DNA from: Volvox africanus
Lineage: Eukaryota; Chlorophyta; Chlorophyceae; Chlamydomonadales; Volvocaceae
Direction of reading: 5' to 3'
NCBI GenBank assembly: GCA_030268105.1
Contig: BSDZ01000037.1
Span: forward strand, 372,001-436,000
DNA length: 64,000 bases
The notes under the pieces are model-generated. The model ran no database searches. It saw nothing but the letters and a program-made list of their open reading frames with translations, and had not been told where the DNA came from. The position numbers and the translations under genes are program-made. Positions 9,162-18,969 of this stretch are shown here, one piece after another (the stretch's first letter is position 1; every line of letters starts with the position of its first letter).

Positions 9162-9875
9162 CTTAGTTCTATAACTTGGTCCAGTAATTTTAATTACTTT
9201 TCCATGATGTCTTAACCTATCCGTAATAGCTTTAGTTAATTCTTCATCTTCAAGAATATGATTCCAATTCTCATAGTCCTTATTAGTAGTAATAATTATT
9301 GAGTTATTCTCATATCTTTTAGATACAACATTAAAAAAATCATCTACTGAATATTTTGGTAAGGTTTTAAAACCCAGTTCATCTAATATTAATAAATCAT
9401 AACTAACAAGCTGTTGTAATTTTTTATGGTAGGAATTATGAGCTCTTGCTATATGTAAATTATATAGCATGTCAGATACCGTGGTAAAAAATACTTTATA
9501 TTCCTTACTTAATGCCTTTAATGCTATACCAATTGATAAGTGGGTTTTGCTGGTACCAGAATCTCCAATTAAAATTAGATTATGTTTGTCCCTGATAAAC
9601 TGACAGCTAGCTGCATCATTAATTTCTCTCTCATCAATGCTCTTCTGAAAGCTAAAATTAAAATCTTCCAGCTTCTTGTTCGCCGGTAATTTTGCTGCAC
9701 TATAACGCCTCTAATAGTTATTATCACGTCTGTTATCCAGTTCATCCTCGCATAACAGTTCCAAAAATTCTTCATATGGTAATTTTTTACTTCTAGCATA
9801 TGATAAACGGTCTTCCAATGTTAATGCCATGCCGGAAAGTTTGAAGTCCCTGAGCCTTTTATATAATTCCTGCAT
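9162..9875 (-). pseudogene. istB: IS21 helper ATPase IstB, copy A (main part)
   Basis: AAA+ ATPase that helps IstA choose targets. Start ATG at 9873-9875 behind GGAGGTGAAG. N-terminal helical part MQELYKRLRDFKLSGMALTL, then a stop (TAG instead of AAG, near 9715) not present in copies B and C. The Walker A loop is GDSGTSKTHL, complete here but shortened in B and C; Walker B reads LLILDELGF; sensor region SIIITTNKDYENW. The C-terminus is cut off by copia-1. Its start overlaps the end of istA, as usual in IS21. Confidence 0.85.
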
Positions 9876-10039
9876 CTTCACCTCCAAACAAAGGTAAAGG
9901 TAAATCATAACAATTATTTTTTATGATCTCTTTTATTTTACTATAATTCCCAATTCCATAGTGCAAAGCTCTCATACAAGCTTTATTTACTATTTCATTA
10001 CCGTATAGCTTTTTCAGATGTAATATTCCTTTGACGGTC
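9876..10039 (-). pseudogene. istA: istA C-terminal tail, copy A
   Basis: The last ~55 codons of istA (…LHLKKLYGNEIVNKACMRAL and onward), separated from the rest by the 0.8-kb insert at 10040-10853. Aligns with 17433-17612 of copy B. Confidence 0.7.
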
Positions 10040-10853
10040 CATCTCCCTGAACGTTATCGGTAGATCACCTTCAATAGCATTATGTTCCATTTGTTATTGG
10101 GTCCGACTGGCTCGTCCCTTTCCCCCTGGTGGGGGGAGGGCTCGCCGTCATGTCTTGTGGTGTTTGGGGAGTGGTGAAAGTCTTGGTGCAAGGCCCGTGC
10201 CTCAGAGATGTCCGTCGATGTTATTCACGGTGTAAGGCACTAAAGGTGGGTTCGGGTGCTCATATTATCCTATTTTTGAACATGCCACGTACCTTGCCTG
10301 TTTTGCCCCGCAATGAACAATTGACATGAGGTTCAGAAAGGAAGCACTTAATGGGCGTGAAGCCGCATTATCATATCATACTGAAAAACGTTACGGAATA
10401 TTGCAGCTGCCTTCACTTTTGTCGCACATTGGTCTGGGTACGCAATCCCCAACTGCCTCAATCAATCTCCAACACATCCGGCCACCCACCCCGGAAGGTG
10501 TGTTCATCCCAAACGCCGCTACCCACTAACTGTTCTCCTAAACCACCTACTTTATGGCATGCATATGCAAGACGATGACCTCCTGTCTTGCGTTTTTCCG
10601 ATTCAAGTCCAAGAAACATACAGCCGGGGGGAGCATGGCCCAGCGCAAACCGGTTGTGCACGGGGGCTCCTTCTGGACGTCTTCGAGTGTGTCCTCAGAT
10701 GAAAGCAAATTTTTCGTTACAAAATTAATAGTTACAGCCAATCCAACAATTTTGATGCTCATTCGTTGTTCCTGGCTCATCGTCTAGTCGCCACGTACGC
10801 ACAAGGAGCAGCACATCTCAATGCCCAGATTCCAACCAATCAGATCAGTGGAC
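10040..10853. mobile_element. Unidentified 0.8-kb insertion inside istA, copy A
   Basis: Copy B and copy C run straight from GACGGTCC into TTGGCCAATC, while copy A has about 814 extra bases between GACGGTCC and CTTGCCAATC. The insert is richer in G and C than the IS around it and resembles nuclear DNA. It carries no convincing coding frame (short open stretches only), no LTR and no tRNA. The two junctions read GGTCCA and TGGACC, a 6-bp inverted pair; no clear direct target duplication is seen. Probably a nuclear mobile element or filler DNA added after transfer. Confidence 0.6.
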
Positions 10854-12093
10854 CTTGCCAATCTTTACTTTTTCCTCGATCCCGGATGAATGATAACATT
10901 TTATCCCCATATTCCCCTATTTCTTGCATCTCTATAACACATTTATTTTGGTATTCTGGAGATTCAGGGTAATATAATTTGTACTCAGGCCAGTGCGATC
11001 TGTTAGTTGTAAATGATCCTTTCCCATTCAATCTATTATGCATGGCAACCATTTGGCCCTGAGCATAAATTCTGACTATTTCACTTCCCAAGGACACTCC
11101 TACTTCTGTGCCGGCATATTTTGATGGTACAGAATAATAATTTCTATCTAAGCTTATATGACAGTCTTTAGCTACTTTCCTTTTGTGCCATGATGATAAA
11201 TCAAAACCGACTTCAGGTAATTTTGTTAAAGCTGCAATTTCCTCGTTGCTAAAAAGCTCTTCAGGTTTTTTCTTAGAAGTACCATGAATACGTTTATTAC
11301 TCTTTCTATTCCAGGTTCCCAAGGCTTCAACCATTTCCTTATTATTGCTAAATTTTCTACCAGCAAAGAAGTTATTGGTTATATACTTTATGCCATTCTC
11401 TACCTTACCTTTCTCCTGCGGTTTACGAACTCTACAGGGAGCCGGTAAAAAATTATAATGATCTGCAAATCTTTTGTATTGTTCCTGATATATTGGTTCA
11501 TAAAAATTAGCAATAGTTATCGCTGACTTTAAACTATCCAGCTTTATTACTTTTGGTACTCCCTGAAAATAATTAAAAGCATTAATATGACACTGAATCC
11601 ACGTATTAACCTTTTGATCAAACACAATTTCATAATAATCCTTACGACTATAGCTAAGACGCATGTTAAATATATATGCTTTTCTTAATTTCCCTTCAGA
11701 ATCATACCTTCTACCAATATCGCCGAAGTCTACTTGAGCTTCTTCACCGGGTAGAGTATTAAATCTGATACATATTGAATTGTATAGTTTTATCTTTCTA
11801 AGGTATCTGGTAAGACTGGAATAGCTTCCAAAAAAACCTAAGCCTTGAAGTTCTTCATGGATCCTGACAAAACTCAGGTCTTTTTTCAACAGCTTTATAG
11901 CGTCTTCATGCCATTTAAAGACTTGTGATTCCTTTTGCTTTTGTGTTGGGGATTCTATCCCTGCAGAATTATATTTATATACAATTCTTCTTATTGTTTT
12001 GCGGTCTCGCCCAATTAATTTTGCTATTTCCCTCTGGCTCTTACCTTGCTTATATAATGTTAATATAGTTGTATACATAGGAACTCCTATCAT
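10854..12093 (-). pseudogene. istA: IS21 transposase IstA, copy A (C-terminus displaced)
   Basis: Start ATG at 12091-12093 with GAGGG upstream. N-terminal helix-turn-helix (KSQREIAKLIGRDRKTIRRI), then the RNase H-like core: first Asp in AQVDFGDI, second Asp in IKLDSLKSA, Glu in KGKVENGIKYI, then a C-terminal beta domain (KDCHISLDRNYYSVP). The frame is intact from the start but runs into the 0.8-kb insert at 10853. Copy A keeps five bases (AATTC) in the N-terminal part that copy B has lost. Confidence 0.88.
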
Positions 12094-12213
12094 TTTTTAG
12101 CCCTCATTAAAAAATAAAGGCTAGTTTGCACTAAATTTGAACTGTTAAGTTCACCTTTTTACCCGGTCCCTTTGTAGTGCAATTTTCTGGTCCCTTTTAT
12201 CTTAGCACTGACA

Positions 12214-12802
12214 TTAATTCTGATTCTGTAAAAATAATAACGGTACCATCAATATTAAGTGTAATATCGGGTAAATATTTTGCATTCATGTTTTTTCTAA
12301 ACCATGCCAGATCATGAGTATCTAATAGCTGTTGCGGATTTAAAATATTTGGTACGGTGAATTGAATGTTTAAACTTTCTATTTCATCTACTATTTTTTC
12401 AAAAGTACTTATCTTGTTAACAAGCAATTGCGCAGCATTAGGAAAAAACGGAGGAACATTAAAAAAATAAGCGTTAATGGATTTAGGAGTTTTTCTATAT
12501 ATATCAATGCTATTACCCATCCCCACTTCTGATAGTTTTTTCAAAAAAGCTGTATTTGCCGAAGAATCTGTTTTTAAAAAATATTTAAAATTGTCATTTA
12601 TGACCAATTCCAGCTCTTTTTTATAATGTAATTTTATTTCTTCATAAAGCATGTTGTATTCTACCAACTTATTCCATTGATCGTTGGTAGTCAATCCAAC
12701 TGAAGTACCATCGTCAAAAAACCTTCTTACTCCGAAATGAATTCAAAACTCCAGCCCTGACTGTTTTGATTTTGTTTTTAAAAACTCTAAGCTGGTCTTC
12801 AT
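12214..12802 (-). pseudogene. LuxR-like regulator, N-terminal half (unit 1)
   Basis: From ATG at 12800-12802 the frame reads MKTSLEFLKTKSKQSGLEF, then a TGA (12743-12745), then IHFGVRRFFDDGTSVGL and about 165 further residues. The pattern RRFFDDG…L.TN..W resembles the ligand-type N-terminal domain of LuxR-family proteins found in Rickettsiales. The IS21 right end (12213) interrupts it at …FTESEL. A matching DNA-binding half (LuxR helix-turn-helix) lies beyond IS21 copy B at 16484, which supports one gene split by IS21. The family call for this half alone is moderate. IS701-type sequence starts at 12818, so its promoter is gone. Confidence 0.5.
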
Positions 12803-12817
12803 ATTTTTAAATATTAA

Positions 12818-13910
12818 CAGGACTTACGCAAAAGGCAAATTAGGGCTCCTCAATTCCCGTATCAAATAATTTCGCAATAACCCGCTTTTCACTTGATAAA
12901 CACTAGTAGAAGCAGCATTTGCAACTTTTTTTAGACAATTCCAGACCATGATAGCGCAGGCTATATGATTTCTCTGTATCCTTCCTATTCTACATTGGCA
13001 TTTTTCGATACCCGTAACTTGTTTGACTTCACGATGAAATTCCTCAATTTTCCACCTGAACCCATACTCTTCTTGTACAGCTTCAAGCGAATCTTGATCC
13101 ATGTCATTTGTTATGACATAGTCAGTTCTGTTAGTAGAAACAGTTACCCTGAATAATTTCACTTTATGATCCTTAGGAAATTTATGAATCTTTATAACCT
13201 TCCCATTGCTAATATCATCAGTACTCCAATCTAAAGAATCAACTCTACAGTAGTTCCTAACTCCCTTACTATCATCTACTAATCGATTGCTCTTTATGGG
13301 ACAATAATAGTATTTACAGATAGATTCTATTTGAAGTAGAATTGAGATCGTTGCGTACCAACTGTCCATAAGTACTGTGCTAAATGCAACCTTTTTACTG
13401 TGATAAGCATTACGCAGCATTTCTTTAACATGCTCGATTTTAGTTAAACCATCTTTATCGGGGTTGAATATTCTATAATCTACTACCCAGAACTTATTCT
13501 CTTCAGGATTAACATAAACACAACTTACAACTCCTATACCTTTTATGACTCCCTTGGCATTACCACTGTATTGATACCTTACTTCCTCAATATTATTTGA
13601 ATAGCTTTTATCCAATACACTATCGTCAAATAGCAGTTTACCGTTAGGACTAAAGATAATCTCACCTTTACCATGCTCCCATATCAACCTTGGTGATAAT
13701 TTAGCATTTACTAGATATCTTCTTACCTTATCATCGCTTAAACCTTCTACATGATCGGCAAAATTGTAATCGTGTAATTTGTCTGGCTTGATAATAAGTA
13801 CTGACAGTATTCTATTCTTGTAATCATTTCATTTTATAACTAATTTTCTTAAACTACTAACTAAATTAACATTTACATACTCTATTTTCATCTCTTTTGC
13901 GGAAGTCCTG
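12818..13910 (-). mobile_element. IS701/IS4-type insertion sequence 1 (unit 1)
   Basis: About 1.09 kb bounded by inverted repeats CAGGACTTACGCAAAAG (12818-12834) and, reversed, CAGGACTTCCGCAAAAG (13894-13910), one mismatch in 17. It carries one DDE transposase on the minus strand. A clear target duplication is not visible. Confidence 0.7.
12824..13827 (-). pseudogene. DDE transposase (IS701/IS4-like) 1, unit 1, N-terminal frameshift
   Basis: Catalytic part reads LLFDDSVLDKSYSNNIE (first Asp), then VLMDSWYAT (second Asp), then FRWKIEEFHREVKQVTG (Glu of the Y/F-2-R-3-E-6-K type signature). The N-terminal ~45 codons (…YLLSSQTNYTIT then ADHVEGLSDDKVRRYL) are in a second frame because one A is missing near 13771. 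Typical proteins of this group are 320-340 residues, close to the joined length here. The same break is present in unit 2 (20527), so it predates the duplication. Confidence 0.8.
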
Positions 13911-14003
13911 ATAATATTAGCTAATAAGGGATTTTTCTTTTTATAGATTTCGTAAATAATATTGTTAACGCTGCTGATTATCGGGTGCATACTTTACCAT
14001 ATA
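13911..14003. other. AT-rich spacer
   Basis: No frame, repeat or RNA recognised. It joins the IS701-type element to the small ORF at 14004. Confidence 0.4.
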
Positions 14004-14207
14004 TTACTCAGTAAAAGTTTTATCATTATCAAAAATCTCGATCTCATATTTACAGGAGCTATTATCTAATTCCGATTTCAGATTTTTAAGGTTGGTAACC
14101 ATCCCGCACCATTCACTGCGGAATCTATGAAAACGTAGACCGCATGAGCGTATAAAGTCCCTAATATCGCTACTTGGTTCAGTTGCAAGTTTTAGAATCA
14201 CAGGCAC
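14004..14207 (-). CDS. Small hypothetical protein (unit 1)
   Basis: ATG to TAA, 67 residues, beginning MPVILKLATEPSSDIRDFIR, with a basic/aromatic centre (GLRFHRFRSEWCG) and an acidic end. Not recognised. Bacterial codon use, and identical in unit 2. It starts two bases from an IS481 end (14209), so it may be the tail or a decapitated piece of a longer gene. Confidence 0.45.
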   Translation of the reverse strand: MPVILKLATEPSSDIRDFIRSCGLRFHRFRSEWCGMVTNLKNLKSELDNSSCKYEIEIFDNDKTFTE

Positions 14208-14247
14208 TTGTAGAAGTCAAGATTTGATCTGACAGACAGTCTAAAAA

Positions 14248-14757
14248 CTAGATTTGATTGTCAGTTAAATTTTGACTTCTACAATCAATTTCGCCGTTAG
14301 CCTCTTTCATATTCTTATGCTTCTCTAAAGCCTGTAATTGAGCTTCTGTAAGAATAATACCGTCTTGCGCCATCTTAGCTTCTAGGGCTTTTAAACGCTT
14401 CTTCATATTGTTCAGATCATTACGAAGCCATATCGATCTGACTCCACCGGGAGAGACCATAACACCATCTTTCTTTAGTTCATTAGATACTCTTAATTGA
14501 CCGTAAGCAGGATATTCTATTGCCATAGCTAACACTGCTTGTTCGACTTTTGGATCTACTCTGTTAGCTATTATCGGTTTCTTGCGAGTCATATCTAAAA
14601 GCGCTTCTTCTCCTCCCGTCTCATATAACTCTTGGAATCTGTAGTAGCTATCTCTGCTATAACCCATAGTCTTACAGGCCGCTGATATATTCCCTAAACT
14701 TTTTGCTTACTCTAATAATCCTATCTTTGGTTTTATTATTTTTTGTTGTAAATTCAT
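14248..14757 (-). pseudogene. IS481 transposase, N-terminal half with internal deletion (unit 1)
   Basis: Start ATG at 14755-14757 (MNLQQKIIKPKIGLLE), then TAA where the copy at 2221 has TTA; the frame reopens and reads [20 protein letters not shown] up to KEANGEID. After that the whole catalytic core is missing and the frame jumps to the C-terminal tail (NLTDNQI). The deletion junction carries TGTAGAAGTC, the tip of the element's own terminal repeat. Not functional. Confidence 0.8.
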
Positions 14758-14817
14758 TTGATTTAATCTCCTTTGTTTTAATTAGTTTTATTATACAAAT
14801 GTCAGATTAAATCTCAA

Positions 14818-15792
14818 CTACTTCATGTTAGCCAATAGCCATCTGATATTGTTCTGGATTGCTGTTTTTATAACTTCCCAAGTTAGTTGATATAAAGTAA
14901 TTTTTTCATTTATCCTCCTTTTGTTTATCTCAAGCCAAGCAGATACGGCAAGGTAAATATGATTTCTTTGAGCTCGACCCGTGCGTGCCTGACAGCGTCC
15001 AATACTACAAGTTTGCTTTAATTCTCGATGATAAACCTCTATAGACCAACGTGCTTCGGCAATTTTATCTACTTGCTCACGTGTTGGATTTTCCATGTTA
15101 GTTGTTATGTAATCAATGCGACCGTTTTTTGCCACAAACTTGAATACCGTAACCCAACCGTATCCACGTAGGTGAATCTTTAGCCCCTCATCGGGAATCT
15201 CCAAACTTTCCAAGCTAACATTACGATTAACTTTCCTATTCTTCCTTAAGTTGGTAACCCATATCCAACCTAAATCACGTATTTGTTTCAAGTTCTCTAA
15301 GCTGCTATGCCAAGCATCCATTACTACAGCCTCAGGATTGATACCTCTTTCCTTGGCTAAACTAAGCATATCACAAAAATGATCATTCTTCGTTTTTCCG
15401 TCGGTTTCTTTATCATAAACCCTATAATCTACAGGGATAGACTGTTCTTTCTTCGTATCATAATGCAGTAGGTTTACCATTCCTATACCAGGGATAACAT
15501 CATGTACGGCACCAGAATATTGATAATGCACAAGTTCGATCTTTTTGCTATATTGCTTTGATATCAAAGTATCATCGCCTACTAATAGGCAAGGAGAATC
15601 CTTATCAATATATTGCGATACCTCTTTATAAATCTCACTAGGGCGGAAATTCTGGCTATTTAGCCACCGACTTGCGCTATCATGAGACAGAGCGACGGGA
15701 CTTACTTCCGATAGCGCTTTGCCAGTATATCTCACGCTACTTGCTTGCAAAAATGATTTGTATAAATCCTTACTACACTTTGATCTTGACAT
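14818..15792 (-). CDS. DDE transposase (IS701/IS4-like) 2, unit 1
   Basis: Intact 324-residue frame from ATG at 15790-15792. First Asp in LLVGDDTLISKQYSKKIE, second in AVVMDAWHSS, Glu in ARWSIEVYHRELKQTC; the HDSASRWL segment near residue 40 is the usual N-terminal motif. Distant from transposase 1 but of the same general type. Element ends could not be set: the stop codon lies against a diverged IS481 terminal repeat (about 14821) and the upstream side reaches IS481 sequence at about 15855. One of the few unbroken bacterial frames here. Confidence 0.85.
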   Translation of the reverse strand: MSRSKCSKDLYKSFLQASSVRYTGKALSEVSPVALSHDSASRWLNSQNFRPSEIYKEVSQYIDKDSPCLLVGDDTLISKQYSKKIELVHYQYSGAVHDVIPGIGMVNLLHYDTKKEQSIPVDYRVYDKETDGKTKNDHFCDMLSLAKERGINPEAVVMDAWHSSLENLKQIRDLGWIWVTNLRKNRKVNRNVSLESLEIPDEGLKIHLRGYGWVTVFKFVAKNGRIDYITTNMENPTREQVDKIAEARWSIEVYHRELKQTCSIGRCQARTGRAQRNHIYLAVSAWLEINKRRINEKITLYQLTWEVIKTAIQNNIRWLLANMK

Positions 15793-15854
15793 TCTTTACT
15801 AAAAATATTTTTTTCTAATTTAACATATTTTCTTCCAAGTGCGAAACTCCTGTA

Positions 15855-16378
15855 TTGACACTTATGCAAGAGTAGCAGATGCTAAATTGTATGAGGATAA
15901 GACGGCTCTGACCGCAGCTGATATGCTTAACGATAGAATATTGCCTTGGTATGAGGAAGAAGGTATCCCTATTTTGCGTATATTAACCGATAGAGGCACA
16001 GAGTATAAGGGCAACATAGAAAATCATGCTTACCAATTGTTTCTTTCTATTGCCGGCATTGAGCATAGCACTACAAAGGCCTATTCTCCTCAGACTAACT
16101 GTATATGTGAAAGATTTAATAAAACTATGAAACAAGAGTTTTTTGAAGTAGCAATGCGTAAGAAGATATATTCTTCACTTGAAGAGCTGCACAAGGATCT
16201 TGATACTTGGCTTGATTATTATAACAATGAGCGGCCGCATTCCGGTAAATTCTGCTATGGCAAGACTCCTATGCAGACATTTAAGGATAGCAAAAAACTG
16301 GCTCTTGAGAAAAATAATGAAATCTTGTATCTTAAATATAGATCTGGTGGTCAAAATTTAACTGACAATCAAATCTAG
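15855..16378 (+). pseudogene. IS481 transposase, C-terminal half (unit 1)
   Basis: Reads DTYARVADAKLYEDKTALTA, then LRILTDRGTEYKGN (Asp), CERFNKTMKQEFFEV (Glu) and the C-terminal tail NLTDNQI with stop at 16376-16378. The frame is open but lacks the DNA-binding half and first catalytic Asp. Followed by the IS481 right terminal repeat ending at 16417. Confidence 0.82.
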
Positions 16379-16483
16379 TTCTTAGACTGTCTGTCAGATC
16401 AAATCTTGACTTCTACAAAACTAAAACTTTCTTATTAATCTTAACGCCTTTTTTTTCTGAAAATATACTGAAAATATGAATTA

Positions 16484-16663
16484 TTAAACCGTATAAAATA
16501 TCTGTCGAGCCATGGCGGATAAAGCGCTTCTGCTATGCTTTCCTGTTTTTTTTCTAATATTGTTGATACGCCATTCTACAGTTTTTGGAGAAATGTTAAG
16601 TCTATTCGACATTTCTTTAGTAATCGTAGTGTAGGTTAATAGTTTAAGTAATTTTATTGTGTT
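16484..16663 (-). pseudogene. LuxR-type helix-turn-helix domain, C-terminal half (unit 1)
   Basis: Sixty residues: LTYTTITKEMSNRLNISPKT then VEWRINNIRKKTGKHSRSAL. This is the LuxR/GerE DNA-binding domain (LT..E.A..L.IS..TV…NI..K.G..SR). It begins where IS21 copy B starts (16664) and so has lost its own start. The N-terminal half lies on the far side of IS21 copy B at 18970-19558. IS21 therefore split one regulator gene. Confidence 0.75.
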
Positions 16664-16723
16664 TGTCAACTAAAAAGGGACCACTTATTTGCACCAAAAA
16701 GGGACCACTTATCTCAAAAATGT

Positions 16724-17449
16724 TTAGCTCACGGTAACCTCACTTTTTTGATTCTTAGTTCTATAACTTGGTCCAGTAATTTTAATTACTTTTCCATGAT
16801 GTCTTAACCTATCCGTAATAGCTTTAGTTAATTCTTCATCTTCAAAAATATGATTCCAATTCTCATAGTCCTATTAGTAGTAATAATTATTGAGTTATTC
16901 TCATATCTTTTAGATACAACATTAAAAAAATCATCTACTGAATATTTTGGTAAGGTTTTAAAACCCAGTTCATCTTATATTAATAAATCATAACTAACAA
17001 GCTGTTGTAATTTTTTATGGTAGGAATTATCAGCTCTTGCTATATGTAAATTATATAGCATGTCAGATACCGTGGTAAAAAATACTTTATATTCCTTACT
17101 TAATGCCTTTAATGCCTTTTTGCCTGCACCAGAATCTCCAATTAAAATTAGATTATGTTTGTCCCTGATAAACGGACAGCTAGCTGCATCATTAATTTCT
17201 CTCTCATCAATGCTCTTCTGAAAGCTAAAATTAAAATCTTCCAGCTTCTTGTTCGCCGGGTAATTTTGCTGCACTATAACGCCTCTTATAGTTATTATCA
17301 CGTCTGTTATCCAGTTCATCCTCGCATAACAGTTCCAAAAATTCTTCATATGGTAATTTTTTACTTCTAGCATATGATAAACGGTCTTCCAATGTTAATG
17401 CCATGCCGGAAAGTTTGAATTCCATGAGCCTTTTATATAATTCCTGCAT
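16724..17449 (-). pseudogene. istB: IstB ATPase, copy B
   Basis: Start ATG at 17447-17449 behind GGAGGTGAAG. Compared with copy A: an extra G near 17260 shifts the frame; a missing T near 16872 shifts it again; the codon near 16977 reads TAA; and 18 bases are lost at the Walker A motif, so GDSGTSKTHLSIGI becomes GDSGAGKK in phase. Copy C shares the 18-base loss and the extra G. Several breaks, so not functional. Confidence 0.85.
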
Positions 17450-18849
17450 CTTCACCTCCAAACAAAGGTAAAGGTAAATCATAACAATTATTTTTTATGA
17501 TCTCTTTTATTTTACTATAATTCCCAATTCCATAGTGCAAAGCTCTCATACAAGCTTTATTTACTATTTCATTACCGTATAGCTTTTTCAGATGTAATAT
17601 TCCTTTGACGGTCCTTGGCCAATCTTTACTTTTTCCTCGATCCCGGATGAATGATAACATTTTATCCCCATATTCCCCTATTTCTTGCATCTCTATAACA
17701 CATTTATTTTGGTATTCTGGTGATTCAGGGTAATATAATTTGTACTCAGGCCAGTGCGATCTGTTAGTTATAAATGATCCTTTCCCATTCAATCTATTAT
17801 GCATGGCAACCATTTGGCCCTGAGCATAAATTCTGACTATTTCACTTCCCAAGGACACTCCTACTTCTGTGCCGGCATATTTTGATGGTACAGAATAATA
17901 ATTTCTATCTAAGCTTATATGACAGTCTTTAGCTACTTTCCTTTTGTGCCATGATGATAAATCAAAACCGACTTCAGGTAATTTTGTTAAAGCTGCAATT
18001 TCCTCGTTGCTAAAAAGCTCTTCAGGTTTTTTCTTAGAAGTACCATGAATACGTTTATTACTCTTTCTATTCCAGGTTCCCAAGGCTTCAACCATTTCCT
18101 TATTATTGCTAAATTTTCTACCAGCAAAGAAGTTATTGGTTATATACTTTATGCCATTCTCTACCTTACCTTTCTCCTGCGGTTTACGAACTCTACAGGG
18201 AGCCGGTAAAAAATTATAATGATCTGCAAATCTTTTGTATTGTTCCTGATATATTGGTTCATAAAAATTAGCAATAGTTATCGCTGACTTTAAACTATCC
18301 AGCTTTATTACTTTTGGTACTCCCTGAAAATAATTAAAAGCATTAATATGACACTGAATCCACGTATTAACCTTTTGATCAAACACAATTTCATAATAAT
18401 CCTTACGACTATAGCTAAGACGCATGTTAAATATATATGCTTTTCTTAATTTCCCTTCAGAATCATACCTTCTACCAATATCGCCGAAGTCTACTTGAGC
18501 TTCTTCACCGGGTAGAGTATTAAATCTGATACATATTGAATTGTATAGTTTTATCTTTCTAAGGTATCTGGTAAGACTGGAATAGCTTCCAAAAAAACCT
18601 AAGCCTTGAAGTTCTTCATGGATCCTGACAAAACTCAGGTCTTTTTTCAACAGCTTTATAGCGTCTTCATGCCATTTAAAGACTTGTGATTCCTTTTGCT
18701 TTTGTGTTGGGGATTCTATCCCTGCAGAATTATATTTATATACTTCTTATTGTTTTGCGGTCTCGCCCAATTAATTTTGCTATTTCCCTCTGGCTCTTAC
18801 CTTGCTTATATAATGTTAATATAGTTGTATACATAGGAACTCCTATCAT
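17433..18849 (-). pseudogene. istA: IstA transposase, copy B
   Basis: Same protein as copy A with an intact C-terminus (…LPLPLFGGEDAGII, stop at 17433). Start ATG at 18847-18849. Five bases are missing near 18742 (TATATACTTCTT against TATATACAATTCTTCTT in copy A), which breaks the helix-turn-helix region; the frame from 18650 downward is open through the DDE core. The end overlaps the istB start. Confidence 0.87.
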
Positions 18850-18969
18850 TTTTTAGCCCTCATTAAAAAATAAAGGCTAGTTTGCACTAAATTTGAACTG
18901 TTAAGTTCACCTTTTTACCCGGTCCCTTTGTAGTGCAATTTTCTGGTCCCTTTTATCTTAGCACTGACA

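Larger units (their letters stand above)
3385..12213 (-). mobile_element. IS21-family element, copy A, split by copia-1 and a second insert
   Basis: IS21 elements carry istA and istB between multi-repeat ends. Left end at 3385 (TGTCAACTAAAAAGGGACCA, two internal repeats); right end at 12213 (…GCACTGACA) with two related GGGACC repeats at 12168-12196. istB and istA lie on the minus strand. The unbroken equivalent is copy B (16664-18969, 2306 bp). Here copia-1 occupies 3480-9161 and an unrelated segment occupies about 10040-10853. The right flank (12214 onward) is the N-terminal half of a LuxR-like gene, as for copy B, but the left flank differs from copy B, so copy A may be a recombinant between two IS21 copies. 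Confidence 0.82.
14209..16417. mobile_element. Composite of two inverted IS481 fragments around an IS701-type element (unit 1)
   Basis: Both outer ends are the same IS481 right terminal repeat in opposite orientation (TGTAGAAGTCAAGATTTGAT at 14209; its complement ends at 16417). Left part: IS481 on the minus strand, internally deleted. Centre: an IS701/IS4-like transposase gene. Right part: only the C-terminal half of an IS481 transposase on the plus strand. A two-ended structure like this could have moved as one unit, or could come from two insertions and an inversion. Confidence 0.6.
12214..18969. repeat. Tandem duplication unit 1 (6756 bp)
   Basis: Every gene between 12214 and 16663 recurs 6756 bases later (12824 to 19580, 14818 to 21574, 15855 to 22611, 16484 to 23240), and the IS21 copies at the ends line up the same way (16664 to 23420). 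The segments appear essentially identical. Unequal exchange between flanking IS21 copies explains it. Confidence 0.9.
16664..18969 (-). mobile_element. IS21-family element, copy B (complete length)
   Basis: 2306 bp from TGTCAACT to GCACTGACA. Left end has two AAAAAGGGACCACTTAT units; the right end has AAAGGGACC-type repeats, the multi-repeat ends of IS21. Holds istA and istB on the minus strand, overlapping by 17 bases. It separates the two halves of the LuxR-like gene. It also marks the join between the two 6756-bp tandem units. Confidence 0.88.

Noticed and set aside
10129..10787. Protein-coding gene in the 0.8-kb insert
   Set aside because: Frames of 60-77 codons on both strands with no start context, motif or splice pattern.
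10040..10853. Helitron or LTR identity for the insert
   Set aside because: No TC…CTRR ends at an A/T site, no 3' hairpin at the border, and no LTR.
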